A stretch of 64,000 nt of DNA. Origin: Streptomyces sp. NBC_00190. Its GTDB lineage: Bacteria > Actinomycetota > Actinomycetes > Streptomycetales > Streptomycetaceae. The notes beneath the pieces are model-generated. The model saw nothing but the letters and a program-made list of their open reading frames with translations, ran no database searches and was not told the DNA's origin. The stretch spans positions 682,001-746,000 of the forward strand of contig NZ_CP108131.1 of the NCBI RefSeq assembly GCF_036203305.1. Direction: 5' to 3'. How positions within the stretch are numbered: the stretch's first letter is position 1; each line of letters starts with the position of its first letter. Shown in pieces: positions 41,766-50,841 of the stretch. The translations under genes and the position numbers were made by a program.

Positions 41766-42137
41766 ATGCACACCACCCTCACAGAGCACGCCCGGTGCGT
41801 CTGGGGCGACGAGTACGGCCCTACGCCCGAGTGCGAGGCCCGCGAGCACCACTGGACGCGCTTCGCGGAAGAGCTGACCTTCGCCGACTCCGAGGCGATC
41901 CTGGCCATGTTGCGTGAGCTGTGCCCGAACCTGATCGACGGTCTCCTGCCCGTGTGGGTACGGAACCTCGCCTACCGGCTGATCCTGCTCCAGCGGCCCC
42001 ACGATCCGGCGATGATGCGGGAGGCGGCCCTCAACCTCGAAGCACACGGCCCGTCCTGGGACGACATCGCCGAGGACCTGCGCGCCCGAGCGGATGCCCT
42101 CGACCCGGCGGGAGCCAGGCCTTGGGGACACGGTTAG
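41766..42137 (+). CDS. Conserved-looking small cytoplasmic protein of unknown function
   Basis: The 123-residue protein is acidic and helical, with TEHARCVWGDEYGPTPECEAREHHWTRFAEELT at the start and LCPNLIDGLLPVWVRNLAYRLILLQRPHDPAMMREAAL in the middle. It resembles hypothetical proteins I associate with Streptomyces but no function is known. ATG 41766 is used. It lies ten bases after the hydrolase, so it could be the third gene of that operon. Confidence 0.7.
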   Translation: MHTTLTEHARCVWGDEYGPTPECEAREHHWTRFAEELTFADSEAILAMLRELCPNLIDGLLPVWVRNLAYRLILLQRPHDPAMMREAALNLEAHGPSWDDIAEDLRARADALDPAGARPWGHG

Positions 42138-42207
42138 GGGCACCTGGCCTCGTTCCGATTTCCCCATACAGAGGCTCGGCGGCCTGCCGGCCCACCATCA
42201 TCGGTCC

Positions 42208-42816
42208 ATGACCACACCCAGCCCCGAACTGCGGCTCGCGACCTACGTTCAAACCGTCCTTGGCGACGGGCCGTTCCTCCCGCCCGGCGGCTGGAGCCAC
42301 ATGGGCGCCGTCATCTGCGACACCAGCTTCCAGGCGCGCCGCAAGTACGAGTCAACGATCCGGCCCCGGCTTCTCCAACTCCAGTCGGCATGGCCCGACG
42401 CCGCCACGGTCCGCGGCTTCCAGGCACGACTCTCCACGGAAGACCTTTCCGTAGCCATGAACTTCAACAGCCCCCTGAGGGTCGCGACAGCGCACGCCAT
42501 CACCGCTCTGCTGGCTGCGCGAGAGGTCGACACCCGTGACGACCTCCACGCGTGGCTCGGCCACCGAGCTAACCGCGCCGCCCTGCGCGCGGTGAAGGGG
42601 GTCGGGCCGAAGAGCCTGGACTACATCGGGAACCTCGTCGGCAGGTCGCAGGTCGCCGTGGACGTACATCTCCGCGCTTTTGCGGCGGACGCCGGTGTCC
42701 CGGACCTCGGGTACGAGCAGCTGCGAGCGGTGTACGAGTCGACCGCGGCCGTTCTCGGCCACGAACCCGGCGGATTGGAACACGCCATCTGGCGGTTCAA
42801 GTCGCAAGCCGTGTAG
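42208..42816 (+). CDS. HhH-type DNA glycosylase-like protein
   Basis: The 202-residue protein has a helix-hairpin-helix motif, LRAVKGVGPKSLDYIGNLVGRSQVAVDVHLRAFAADAG. The GVGPK hairpin is followed by an aspartate (VDVHLR), as in HhH-GPD base-excision glycosylases. The iron-sulfur cluster cysteines of endonuclease III are absent. Length is close to the glycosylase core. It may act on damaged bases or bind structured DNA. ATG 42208 is used; no strong Shine-Dalgarno is visible. No defence or repair partner is adjacent. Confidence 0.7.
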   Translation: MTTPSPELRLATYVQTVLGDGPFLPPGGWSHMGAVICDTSFQARRKYESTIRPRLLQLQSAWPDAATVRGFQARLSTEDLSVAMNFNSPLRVATAHAITALLAAREVDTRDDLHAWLGHRANRAALRAVKGVGPKSLDYIGNLVGRSQVAVDVHLRAFAADAGVPDLGYEQLRAVYESTAAVLGHEPGGLEHAIWRFKSQAV

Positions 42817-42992
42817 CCCGTCCGGCCGGACGTCCGCTGTACGGCGGCTGGGGGGCCGGACACGCCGGGTTCGGCGGATCAGGGCGGCGTGAGCGCGCTC
42901 AGGACCGGCGAAGTGGGGATCACGATCACCGATTTCGACTGTCTGCCCTGGGAGATCCAGGCATGGCGGCCATCTGGCGTGATGGCCATCCC

Positions 42993-43303
42993 TCATGCCG
43001 CCTCGTCCATGAGTACACGGCGAGCCTTCCTGACGGCGGTGTCGAATACCCACACCTCGCCCGGCTCGCCGAGCACACTGCTGGTCACGAAGGCGTGTCG
43101 CCCGTCCGGGGTAAGTGCCGCGTCGAAGCCGGCACAGCCCGCGATGACCGGGTGGCCGTCGACCGGCGCTTTGGTGTCGGTGTCGACCACGACGACTTCA
43201 CATAGGCGAGCAGCCCGTCCGGGGTGATCGCCACCCCATGCGGCCTTGCGCCCACCCGAATCGTGGCCATGGCCGTGACGGATGCGGCATTGCGTCTCCT
43301 CAC
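42993..43303 (-). pseudogene. YVTN-type beta-propeller fragment, frameshifted
   Basis: From 43303 the frame reads ATIRVGARPHGVAITPDGLLAYV, a YVTN propeller blade. Near 43200 the sequence shifts frame to VVVVDTDTKAPVDGHPVIAGCAGFDAALTPDGRHAFVTSSVLGEPGEVWVFD, ending at 42993. Only two blades remain of a protein that normally has six or seven. It is a truncated, frameshifted remnant. Confidence 0.65.
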
Positions 43304-43334
43304 TCCCGGCGCTGCGCCGGAGGAAGGCGGAGGT

Positions 43335-43610
43335 TCAGGTGTGGATGTGGCCGTTGCGGCCGTCGTGCGCGTCAGCCGTGTCGTCGTCGAACCAGTGGCC
43401 CCCCGCTGCCAGATAGCGGAACGCGTGCCGCTGCCCGGAAGGCAGGTTCACGGTCACGGCCCGCAGGCCGCCCTTGCGGTCCTTGAGCGGGTGCGCGCCC
43501 GGGGTCCAGCCGTTGAAGTCCCCCACGACGCTCACCGGGCCTGCGGGAACGTCCGCGGGCAAGGCGAAGGTCACCGCGATGGAATCCTTGCGAAGCTTGC
43601 GTTCGAGCAC
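43335..43610 (-). CDS. Isoamylase early-set (CBM48/AMPK-like glycogen-binding) domain protein
   Basis: The 91-residue protein is a single domain: VTFALPADVPAGPVSVVGDFNGWTPGAHPLKDRKGGLRAVTVNLPSGQRHAFRYLAAGGHWFDDD. The VVGDFNGW and FRYL motifs are typical of the E-set carbohydrate-binding domains fused to branching enzymes and kinases; here it stands alone. GTG 43610 with GGGAG eight bases upstream matches homologues that start at LERKLRKD. It may bind glycogen or trehalose-type glucans. Confidence 0.85.
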   Translation of the reverse strand: MLERKLRKDSIAVTFALPADVPAGPVSVVGDFNGWTPGAHPLKDRKGGLRAVTVNLPSGQRHAFRYLAAGGHWFDDDTADAHDGRNGHIHT

Positions 43611-43888
43611 GGGGCCGGCTCCCTTTTCTCCGTCGGACGAGCCACAGGCCACCATCGTCACCCCCCGCGGGACCGAGCGGCAACGCGGCACGAGCAGCAC
43701 ACCCCCGCCGGGGCGACCACCGGATCCGCCGCACGGCCCTGTCCACGCTCCATGCGCTCGGCGAGCGTCAGCCGATCCCTTGGCCTCACCGGGCGCCGCA
43801 GGACGACGAGGGCCCATGCGCGGCACGGCGACGTGCGTCGGCGGCTGACCGCGATTACGGCAGGCCGTGACGTGGAAGCGATCTCCGC

Positions 43889-44125
43889 ATGACCGAAAGC
43901 GCGAGTCCCTACATCTCCTCGGCGCGGGTCACCGTACTCGGCGTACAGCCTGGTGACCCGCCGTTCCGCATCGTGGAGATCGATGGCGAGATCGTCGGCA
44001 CCGCCAGGTCCATGACGGACGTGATCGTGACCGCCGCCGCCTGCGGCATCACGATCCACGACCTGGACAACCCGGGCGAGGTCCGATGGGTCGGCGGCGG
44101 GAAGTACCACTGGCATTCGTTCTGA
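43889..44125 (+). CDS. Small protein of unknown function
   Basis: The 78-residue protein reads as a compact alpha/beta fold, with ARVTVLGVQPGDPPFRIVEIDGEIVGTARSMTDVIVTAAACGITIHDLDNPG. It has no signal peptide or membrane segment and no family I recognise. Codon bias and the clean end support a real gene. Confidence 0.7.
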   Translation: MTESASPYISSARVTVLGVQPGDPPFRIVEIDGEIVGTARSMTDVIVTAAACGITIHDLDNPGEVRWVGGGKYHWHSF

Positions 44126-44744
44126 CAGGGCGGCCCGGATCCACAGGAGCAGCGCGCGGACCGGCTGCCGCAGAGAACTTGGCGTACCTCGCTGGACTTG
44201 GCGCGGCCCCGGCCACCACCCGGGCACGCGGCCCCGCCCGTCCGCGCTTCCCCCGCCCGCCGACGCGGCCGGACCCCGGTTGCACCGCGCCCATGAGGCC
44301 CGCTTCGTCTCCGGCGCGGGACGGGCGGACCACAACCGGCACGAGAGCCGTCTCAGCACACCACGCCTCGCACACCAGAATCGATTCCGCATCTCCCTGC
44401 GAAGGAATGCGAGCGCCGGCTGTTACAGGGCCCTGAACCCGTTCGGCGCAGGGACGAGGGGAGCCTTCGGCGGTGTGATCTCCGTTGCCGGATACGCGGT
44501 TCGCAGGCCTCCCACCGGCTTGCGCCGAATTGCCGCGTTATCCGTGTCAATGCGGCTTTGACAGTTGCCCATTACAAGGGAGAGTTACGGACATATCCGG
44601 ATTGGGCAACACGCGCCGAATGAGCCGTGTTCAGGGGCGGTTGGGGGCCAGAGTGTGGCTCCTCGGCAGGACGCCGGGAACCGTTCGAAGCTCGTCCGGC
44701 TCGCACGAAGCCGGACCGGGCCGTCTGTTGAAGGGGTCATCTCC
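44126..44744. other. Long intergenic region
   Basis: About 620 bases without a convincing gene. The first half is GC-rich; the part from about 44540 is less so and should hold the promoter and leader of the LTD protein. Open frames on both strands lack starts, family sequence or typical codon bias. I see no tRNA or strong hairpin. Confidence 0.5.
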
Positions 44745-45227
44745 ATGTCTGCTTCTCTCGCCACCCGCCGTGCTCTCGCCGCGCTCCTGGCCGCCGGTGG
44801 CCTGATCGGCGCGGCGGCTCTGCCGGCCGCCGCCGACGACCACGGGCGCGACCACCGCAACTCCCGCTCCTCGATCGTCATCGGCGACGTCCAGTACGAG
44901 AGCCCCGGCCGCAACGACCGCTCCAACCGCGCCCTGAACGGCGAATGGGTCGAGGTGAAGAACACCGGCCGCAACAGCGTCAACCTGCGCGGCTTCACCC
45001 TCAGCGACCGCGACGGCAACCGCTACCGCTTCAACGACTTCCGCCTCGACGGCCGCTCCAGCGTCAGGGTCCACACCGGCCAGGGCCGCGACACCCGTCA
45101 CGACGTCTACCAGGACCGCCGTCACCAGGTGTGGGACGAGCGTGACACCGCCACCCTCCGCGACAACCGCGGCAACGTCATCGACTCCGAATCCTGGGGC
45201 CGCCGCGGACACCAGCACCGCGGCTGA
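44745..45227 (+). CDS. Secreted lamin-tail-domain protein
   Basis: The 160-residue protein has a Sec signal (LATRRALAALLAAGGLIGAAALPAAADD) and one lamin tail domain: NGEWVEVKNTGRNSVNLRGFTLSDRDGNRYRFNDFRLDGRSSVRVHTGQG. It ends in a basic, histidine-rich tail. Bacterial LTD proteins are secreted and often bind nucleic acid or act with nucleases; the role here is unknown. ATG 44745 follows AAGGGGTCATCTCC. It is unusually rich in arginine and aspartate, consistent with an extracellular binding protein. Confidence 0.85.
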   Translation: MSASLATRRALAALLAAGGLIGAAALPAAADDHGRDHRNSRSSIVIGDVQYESPGRNDRSNRALNGEWVEVKNTGRNSVNLRGFTLSDRDGNRYRFNDFRLDGRSSVRVHTGQGRDTRHDVYQDRRHQVWDERDTATLRDNRGNVIDSESWGRRGHQHRG

Positions 45228-45446
45228 TCCAGACCGGCAGCCACACCCACGAGGAGGGTGAACTGCCGGCCACGAGGTGTGGAGTGGCGTGCCACGGCTA
45301 CCCAGCCGCGGCGCGCCACACCCGTGCCAGGGCCCATGCCGAAGACGTCCTGGTCAGGGCTGGGGCGCGCCCTGCGCGTTCGACGCATCACCCTGAGTCG
45401 CCACCGTGGCCGGGCTGACCCGCGTTAGTCTGCGCACACTGGAAAC

Positions 45447-47969
45447 ATGCCCGGGATGACTTTCGGCGAGACGGCGGAGCGTGAGGACCTGCTCTCCGCA
45501 GCTGCTGTCGAAGCCGTCGAAAGGACCAGTGCCTACGCCGGGAGTGTCTTTCTCCGTTCCCGCGACCGCCGGTCGGTCGTCCTCGCCGCTGCCTGCGGGG
45601 TGCCGCCCTCCCTGCTCGGCGGCTGGCGCCTCATTCCGGTCAGCAGCCCCATCCCGGTCGCCGTGGCGTACAGCGCCGGACGCACGGTCCACCTGGCTGA
45701 CGCAGAAGAGACCATGCGCCGGTATCCGCAGGTCGCGCTGGCTCTGCCGTACGCGTTCGGCTCTTGCTCCGTTCCGGTGAGCGCGGGAGGCGAGGCCTTC
45801 GGCACGCTGGCGATCGTGTGGGCGGCGTCCCCCGGCAGGGAAGGGCTCTCCAAGGCCGAGCGCCGCCGCGTGCGGACCATCGCCAGACGGCTCGGCGACT
45901 CCCTCGCCGCCTTGCGGGCGCGTACGGGCGATCCTGTGGAATGCGACCCGGACACGGTCCCCGTCGAGGTTCCGGCTCCCTCGCCGTCGGCCGTGCGGGT
46001 CGGCTTCTTCGACTGGGACCTTGCCGCCGGCACCGTGGCCATGGACGATCAAGGCTGCGCGATCTTCGGGCTTGACCCCCGCGCATTCGACGGACGAGCC
46101 GAAACGCTCGGTTCCCTCCTGTACCCCGGCGACCTCGCCGTATTCCGGGCTTACGCGCGGACGGCGGCTGCCGAAGGCCAGCCCGTAGCACGCCGCCTGC
46201 GCGTCCGGGTCGACACGGACGGCGGCGGAAAGCACCGCACGGTCGAGCTGTGGGGCCGCACACCGGAGGCCGAAGACGGGCGGGCACGCGCCCAGCTGGT
46301 CGGCGCGGTCGTGGACGCGCGGGCCGGCCAGCTGGCCCTCTCGGCGATCGAGCGTCTGACAGACGGACTGTTCTCGCTCGCCCCCGACGGGCAGGTCACG
46401 TACGCCAACCGCAGCGCCCTGCACCTGCTGGACGTTCGCAGAGACGCACTGCTGGGCCGGTGCCTCTGGGACGCGCTGCCATGGCTGGCCGATCCCGACA
46501 TCGAGTACCGGCACCGGTCCGCGATGATCTCCCAGGCGCCGGCGTCCTTCCTCGCCTGTCCCTCGCCGGACCGGTGCCTCGCCTTCTCCCTCCACCCCGC
46601 ACCGGACGGGGTGACCGGCCGCGTCGTGCCCGTCGGCCAAGCGCCTCCGGACTCGACGCCGTCCGCCCCGCCCGTCTTGGCAGCACCCGCAACCGCCCCG
46701 GCACGCATGGGCGTCATGTACCACGTCCTGCAGCTGGGCAGCGCGCTGACCGAGGCGGTCACCGCCCGCGAAGTCTGCGAAGTGGTCTCCGACCAGCTCC
46801 TGCCGGCCTTCGGAGGCCAGCGGCTGGCCATCTACGTGGTGCGCGAGGAAACGCTGCACCTGCTCTTCCACACCGGGCACGACAAGGGGTTCCTCGACTG
46901 GCTGGAGGGCGTACCCCTGCACGCCCACCTGCCGGGCACGGAAACCCTGACGTCCGGCGCTCCGCTCTTCATCGAATCGCAGCAGGAGCTTGCCCGGAAC
47001 TATCCGGACATCCCCACGGGTGGGGTCAGCTCCTGGGCGTACCTGCCACTGATCGCCTCCAGTCACCCCGTCGGCACCTGCATCCTCGGCTTCGACGAGA
47101 TCCACCGGTTCACCGAGAAGGACCGCGGCGTCCTGACCGCACTCGCCGGGCTGATAGCCCAGGCTCTGGAACGAGCTCGGCTCTACGACTCGGAGTTCAC
47201 CCTGGCGCGCGGCCTGCAGCAGGCGCTCCTGCCGCACCGGCTGCCGGTACTCCCGGGTATCCGCACCGTCATGCGCTATCTGCCCGGCACCAGGGGAATG
47301 GAGATCGGCGGCGACTGGTACGACGTCATCCCCACCGACAGCGGGGTCTGTCTCGTCATCGGAGACGTGGAGGGCCACAGCATCGCCGCCGCGGCCACCA
47401 TGGCCCAGCTGCGCAGTGCGGTACGAGCCTTCGCGGCCGTAGGGCACGCGCCCGGCGATGTGATGGCGGGCGCCAACCGGACCCTCATCGACCTCGACCC
47501 CGGGCTGCTGGCCAGTTGCTGCGTCATTCACCTCGAACCCCGGAGCCACCAGGCCCACGCCGTCACCGCCGGCCACCCCCCACCCCTGCTCCGTCACCCC
47601 GACGGGACCACCGACGTCCTTGACCTGGGCATCGGCCCGATCCTCGGTGTGGAGCGTGCGAGTGCCTATCCCGAAACCCGGATCGAGGTCCCGCCCGGAT
47701 CCGTCCTGGCCCTCTACACCGACGGCCTGGTCGAGGAGCCCGCAGCCGACATCGACGTGGGGATCGACCGGCTGCGGGCGTCCCTGGCCCACGCCCGTGC
47801 CGACTCGCTCGACGAACTCGCCGACCGGCTCCTGCACAACGCCCGCGGCTCCGCCTACCGGGCCGACGACATCGCCCTGCTCCTCATCGAGACCGCCACC
47901 GACCAGCACGCCGCTCAGGACGAGAGACACGCCCCCGCGCTTACATTCCGTACACGCAGCCAACAGTAG
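45447..47969 (+). CDS. Multidomain PP2C (SpoIIE-type) phosphatase with GAF and PAS sensors
   Basis: The 840-residue protein has a GAF-like domain at about 25-155, a PAS-like domain at about 180-290 (VGFFDWDLAAGTVAMDD), a second PAS at about 300-400 (AIERLTDGLFSLAPDGQVTYANRSA), a GAF domain at about 430-575, and a C-terminal SpoIIE-type PP2C phosphatase. Phosphatase motifs are GGDWYDVI (metal aspartate), VIGDVEGHS, TAGHPPPLL and YTDGLVE. Such proteins dephosphorylate anti-anti-sigma factors and thereby switch sigma-B-like regulation. It has no membrane segment, so it senses cytoplasmic cues. No anti-sigma or anti-anti-sigma gene is adjacent. Confidence 0.92.
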   Translation: MPGMTFGETAEREDLLSAAAVEAVERTSAYAGSVFLRSRDRRSVVLAAACGVPPSLLGGWRLIPVSSPIPVAVAYSAGRTVHLADAEETMRRYPQVALALPYAFGSCSVPVSAGGEAFGTLAIVWAASPGREGLSKAERRRVRTIARRLGDSLAALRARTGDPVECDPDTVPVEVPAPSPSAVRVGFFDWDLAAGTVAMDDQGCAIFGLDPRAFDGRAETLGSLLYPGDLAVFRAYARTAAAEGQPVARRLRVRVDTDGGGKHRTVELWGRTPEAEDGRARAQLVGAVVDARAGQLALSAIERLTDGLFSLAPDGQVTYANRSALHLLDVRRDALLGRCLWDALPWLADPDIEYRHRSAMISQAPASFLACPSPDRCLAFSLHPAPDGVTGRVVPVGQAPPDSTPSAPPVLAAPATAPARMGVMYHVLQLGSALTEAVTAREVCEVVSDQLLPAFGGQRLAIYVVREETLHLLFHTGHDKGFLDWLEGVPLHAHLPGTETLTSGAPLFIESQQELARNYPDIPTGGVSSWAYLPLIASSHPVGTCILGFDEIHRFTEKDRGVLTALAGLIAQALERARLYDSEFTLARGLQQALLPHRLPVLPGIRTVMRYLPGTRGMEIGGDWYDVIPTDSGVCLVIGDVEGHSIAAAATMAQLRSAVRAFAAVGHAPGDVMAGANRTLIDLDPGLLASCCVIHLEPRSHQAHAVTAGHPPPLLRHPDGTTDVLDLGIGPILGVERASAYPETRIEVPPGSVLALYTDGLVEEPAADIDVGIDRLRASLAHARADSLDELADRLLHNARGSAYRADDIALLLIETATDQHAAQDERHAPALTFRTRSQQ

Positions 47970-47979
47970 ACTACACAGG

Positions 47980-48555
47980 GTGACGAACAATCTCGGCAGT
48001 GCTCCGTCCCGCTCAGACGCTCCCAGTCACATCTACTACTTCGACGTGGGGGCCGGGCACTGGCAGGGGGAGTTCACGTTCCGCGTCACCTCGTGGCGAC
48101 GCTTCCGCGGCACCCGCGGCCTCGGACTGCGGAACCGGGCGCTCGTCGTCGCGATGGCCGTCACCCAGCGGCTGACCGGCGCGTCCCGGCTGGAGTCGAC
48201 GATCATCGCCAGCCCGTCGGCGGGCGCCTTCGGTGTGGCCGACAACGTGGTCAGGCTCACCAAGTTCGGCGTGACCCTGTACCTGTTGAAGGAGCGCTAT
48301 CTGCTCGCCCCTGACGGCAGGGGCGTCACCGTGCAGGCGAACGAGCAGTTCGGCCCCGTGCCGGGCATCCTGACGCGGCGGTTCACCTACCCCGCGGAGA
48401 TCCAGCCCTCCGGCATGGGGTCCGTCTACCACATGCCGCTGCTGGGGAGCCCATGGACGGCTACGTACCGGGTGGGAGCCGACCGGCAGAGCCTGGCGGG
48501 GGAACTCGTCTGCACCTGGGCGAAGGCCACGGAGAACGCCCGCCGGGTCTCATGA
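47980..48555 (+). CDS. Protein of unknown function coupled to a DUF5995 gene
   Basis: The 191-residue protein is mostly beta-rich in appearance, with HIYYFDVGAGHWQGEFTFRVTSWRRF, IASPSAGAFGVADNVVRLTKFGVTLYLLKERYLLAPDG and GSVYHMPLLGSPWTATYRVGADRQS. No signal peptide or known family is recognised. GTG 47980 follows ACACAGG. It lies 11 bases after the phosphatase gene and its TGA overlaps the next ATG by four bases, so it is coupled to the DUF5995 protein. Confidence 0.65.
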   Translation: MTNNLGSAPSRSDAPSHIYYFDVGAGHWQGEFTFRVTSWRRFRGTRGLGLRNRALVVAMAVTQRLTGASRLESTIIASPSAGAFGVADNVVRLTKFGVTLYLLKERYLLAPDGRGVTVQANEQFGPVPGILTRRFTYPAEIQPSGMGSVYHMPLLGSPWTATYRVGADRQSLAGELVCTWAKATENARRVS

Positions 48556-49418
48556 CAGGGGACGCCGCTGCCGCAGCTGCCGCTGCCGCTGCCGCCGAGA
48601 AGGTCGCCGGAGTGGCCCGGGAGCTCGCCGCCCGCGTCACGAGGTACGACGCCCAACGGGACCATCGTGCGGTGTTCGCCTACACCTACTTCCGGCTCAC
48701 CTCCGACCTCGCCGCGAGCCTGCGTACGAACGGCCTGTCGTTCAGGGCGCCCGATTGGGTCGCCGACCTGTCCGTCTCCCTCGCCGCGGGCTATTTCACC
48801 GCGATGGATGCCATCGACACCTGGCTGGGCCTCGTCCCCGGTGCCCGATCCCGGCCCGGCGGCGAGATCCGCTCCGCCGATCTCCCGGAGACCATCCCGA
48901 AACCCTGGCGGGACGTCTACGCCGCCTCGACCGTGCGGCATTCCTATGTCCTGGAGGAGGTGCTCTTCTCCATGATGGCGCACATGTCGTACGACCTTCC
49001 GCTGGCGCTGCGGGCCCTGGTCGCGCGCGGGGAGGTCCACCACCGCATCGCCGACTTCCACCGCATGAACGACCTGCTGGCCACCTCCATCGACGGGGTC
49101 CAGGAGCACATCGCCGCCCGCTACTGCCGTCGGCTCGATTCACTGGACCGCTTGTTCACCCGCGACGACGAACTCTTCACCAGCTACGGGATCCGGGTCG
49201 CCCGGGGGCTGGCCTGGTTCAACTGCGACAGGCTCCTGGATCCGGACGCGAGGGACGAGGCCATGGGCTCCATCAGCAGGTCCACGGCCGCGTTCATCGC
49301 CGAGTTCCGCTCCCCGGACGACTGGCGGCGCCGCCACGCCTTCCAGGTCCTGCGGGCACTGGTCCCCTCCCGTCGCCAGTGGCCGGCGCCGGGCACGCCC
49401 GTCGAGGCCCTCCGCTGA
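48552..49418 (+). CDS. DUF5995-family protein
   Basis: The 288-residue protein has an alanine-rich N-terminus and then a helical domain including IDTWLGLVPGARSRPGG, DLPLALRALVARGEVHHRIADFHRMNDLLATSIDGVQEHIAARYC and ISRSTAAFIAEFRSPDDWRRRHAFQVLRALVPSRRQWP. These are features of DUF5995, which often occurs with oxygenase-like genes. Histidines in the central block could bind a metal. ATG 48552 overlaps the previous stop. The function is unknown. Confidence 0.85.
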   Translation: MTGDAAAAAAAAAAAEKVAGVARELAARVTRYDAQRDHRAVFAYTYFRLTSDLAASLRTNGLSFRAPDWVADLSVSLAAGYFTAMDAIDTWLGLVPGARSRPGGEIRSADLPETIPKPWRDVYAASTVRHSYVLEEVLFSMMAHMSYDLPLALRALVARGEVHHRIADFHRMNDLLATSIDGVQEHIAARYCRRLDSLDRLFTRDDELFTSYGIRVARGLAWFNCDRLLDPDARDEAMGSISRSTAAFIAEFRSPDDWRRRHAFQVLRALVPSRRQWPAPGTPVEALR

Positions 49419-49462
49419 GCCTGTGGCTGAGGTGTTCATTCAGGGAGGTGCCGATCAGCTGT

Positions 49463-49518
49463 TAGAATGATCGCGTTGGCCTTCGGCGCCCCCATGGGCG
49501 TGTCCGGAGGCTTTTTTT
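49463..49518 (+). promoter_or_regulatory. Terminator-type hairpin covering the MFS ribosome binding site
   Basis: A TAGAAT -10-like hexamer (49463-49468) is followed by GCCTTCGG (49479-49486), an inner stem CGCCC/GGGCG around CCAT, then CCGGAGGC (49504-49511) and TTTTTTT (49512-49518). The 3' arm contains the Shine-Dalgarno GGAGG (49506-49510), eight bases before ATG 49519. The leader can thus form a terminator whose stem also hides the ribosome binding site. This is how attenuators of resistance genes are built. Confidence 0.75.
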
Positions 49519-50739
49519 ATGCCATCTGACACGTCTTCACCCATCACGCCGCCCACCACCGGCTACCGCGCCCTGCTCCGCAACCGCGAGTTCGCCGGCC
49601 TGTATGCCAGCTTCACTCTGACCACCGCCGCGACCACCCTGTCGGGCTTCGCCCTCGGCATACTGGTCGACCACCAGACGGGGTCGCCGTTCCTGACGGC
49701 CGTCAGCATGTACGGCGCCACGTTCGCGACGGTGCTCGGCGCACTGACGCTGATGTCGGTCGCGGACGGGGGCCGCCCCCGCCGGACGCTCGTCGCGCTC
49801 CAGTGCGTCTCGCTGGCGGGTGTCGCCGCCCAGGCGATTCCAGGGCTGCCGCTGGCTGCCCGATTCGGTCTGCTCCTGGTGCTGGGGTTCTTCCAGTCTC
49901 TCGGGACCGGAACACGGATGGGGCTGCTCGCCGAGGTCGCGCCGGCCTCCACGTACGCGCTCGCACGTTCACTGATGAACATCACCTCGGGCGGCATGGC
50001 GATCCTCGGCTACGCCATCGGTGCCCTACTGCTCCGGTGCCTGAGCCCGCAAGGGGTCTTCGTCATAGCCGCTGCCCTGACCGGGCTCGCACTCGTGGTC
50101 GTGGCGACAACCGTCCGGGAACACTCGATCCGTCTGACCCGCCGCCCCGGACTGCGCCAGACCTGGACCACCAACGTCGCGCTCTTCTCCCGCTCCGGCC
50201 AGCGGGCGCTGCTGCTGAACCTGTGGGTCCCCAACGGCCTGCTCGTCGGGTGCGAGGCCCTGTTCATCTCCTACTCCCCACACCACGCCGGCACCCTCCT
50301 GGCCGCCGGATCGGCCGGCATGCTCATCGGAGACCTTGTCGTCGGGCGGCTGCTCACCGCCGACCAGCGGCGCCGCTGCGCGTTCGCGCTGCGGCTGCTG
50401 CTGGCCGTCCCGTACCTGCTGCTCGCCGCCCACCCGTCCACACCGGTGGTGACGGCCGCGGTGTTCGTGGCCAGCATCGGGTTCGCCGCCACCCTGCCGC
50501 TCCAGGAACAGCTCCTCGCGTCGACCCCCGACCCGGTCCGGGGCCAGGTGCAGGGCGTCGAGTCCGCCGGCCGCATGACGTGGCAGGGCATCGGAGCCGC
50601 GATCGCCGGCGGCGTCGCGCAACACTTCACCCCTGGCACCGCGATCACCGCTCTGGCCGCGGTCTCCGTCGCCGTCACCGTCTTCTCCCGACCCTTCGTG
50701 GTGCGCGCCCGTGCGGCCCACCCCACCTGGATGCGATGA
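49519..50739 (+). CDS. MFS efflux-type transporter
   Basis: The 406-residue protein has 12 hydrophobic helices and no long central loop, as in DHA1-like exporters. Visible segments include LYASFTLTTAATTLSGFALGILVDHQTG, GLLLVLGFFQSLGTG and IGFAATLPLQEQLLASTPDPVRGQVQGVE. Homologues are often annotated as drug or metabolite exporters in Streptomyces. The attenuator-like hairpin immediately upstream suggests induction by a translation inhibitor or other signal. The substrate is unknown. Confidence 0.9.
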   Translation: MPSDTSSPITPPTTGYRALLRNREFAGLYASFTLTTAATTLSGFALGILVDHQTGSPFLTAVSMYGATFATVLGALTLMSVADGGRPRRTLVALQCVSLAGVAAQAIPGLPLAARFGLLLVLGFFQSLGTGTRMGLLAEVAPASTYALARSLMNITSGGMAILGYAIGALLLRCLSPQGVFVIAAALTGLALVVVATTVREHSIRLTRRPGLRQTWTTNVALFSRSGQRALLLNLWVPNGLLVGCEALFISYSPHHAGTLLAAGSAGMLIGDLVVGRLLTADQRRRCAFALRLLLAVPYLLLAAHPSTPVVTAAVFVASIGFAATLPLQEQLLASTPDPVRGQVQGVESAGRMTWQGIGAAIAGGVAQHFTPGTAITALAAVSVAVTVFSRPFVVRARAAHPTWMR

Positions 50740-50841
50740 CAGGACACAGTCCGGCGCTCCGGCCCCGAAGACCGCCGCCCACATCTGTACTCGTCATGCC
50801 GCGGCTGCCGTCACACCCCCCCTGACACCTCTTCGGGGTCG

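Noticed and set aside
44126..44560. Arginine-rich small genes in the long gap
   Set aside because: Several frames are open on both strands but none has a ribosome binding site, typical codon bias or known sequence.
45354..47990. 878-codon open frame opposite the PP2C phosphatase gene
   Set aside because: It is an antisense shadow of a gene with complete domain motifs; its translation is low-complexity G/R/V/D-rich and has no ribosome binding site.
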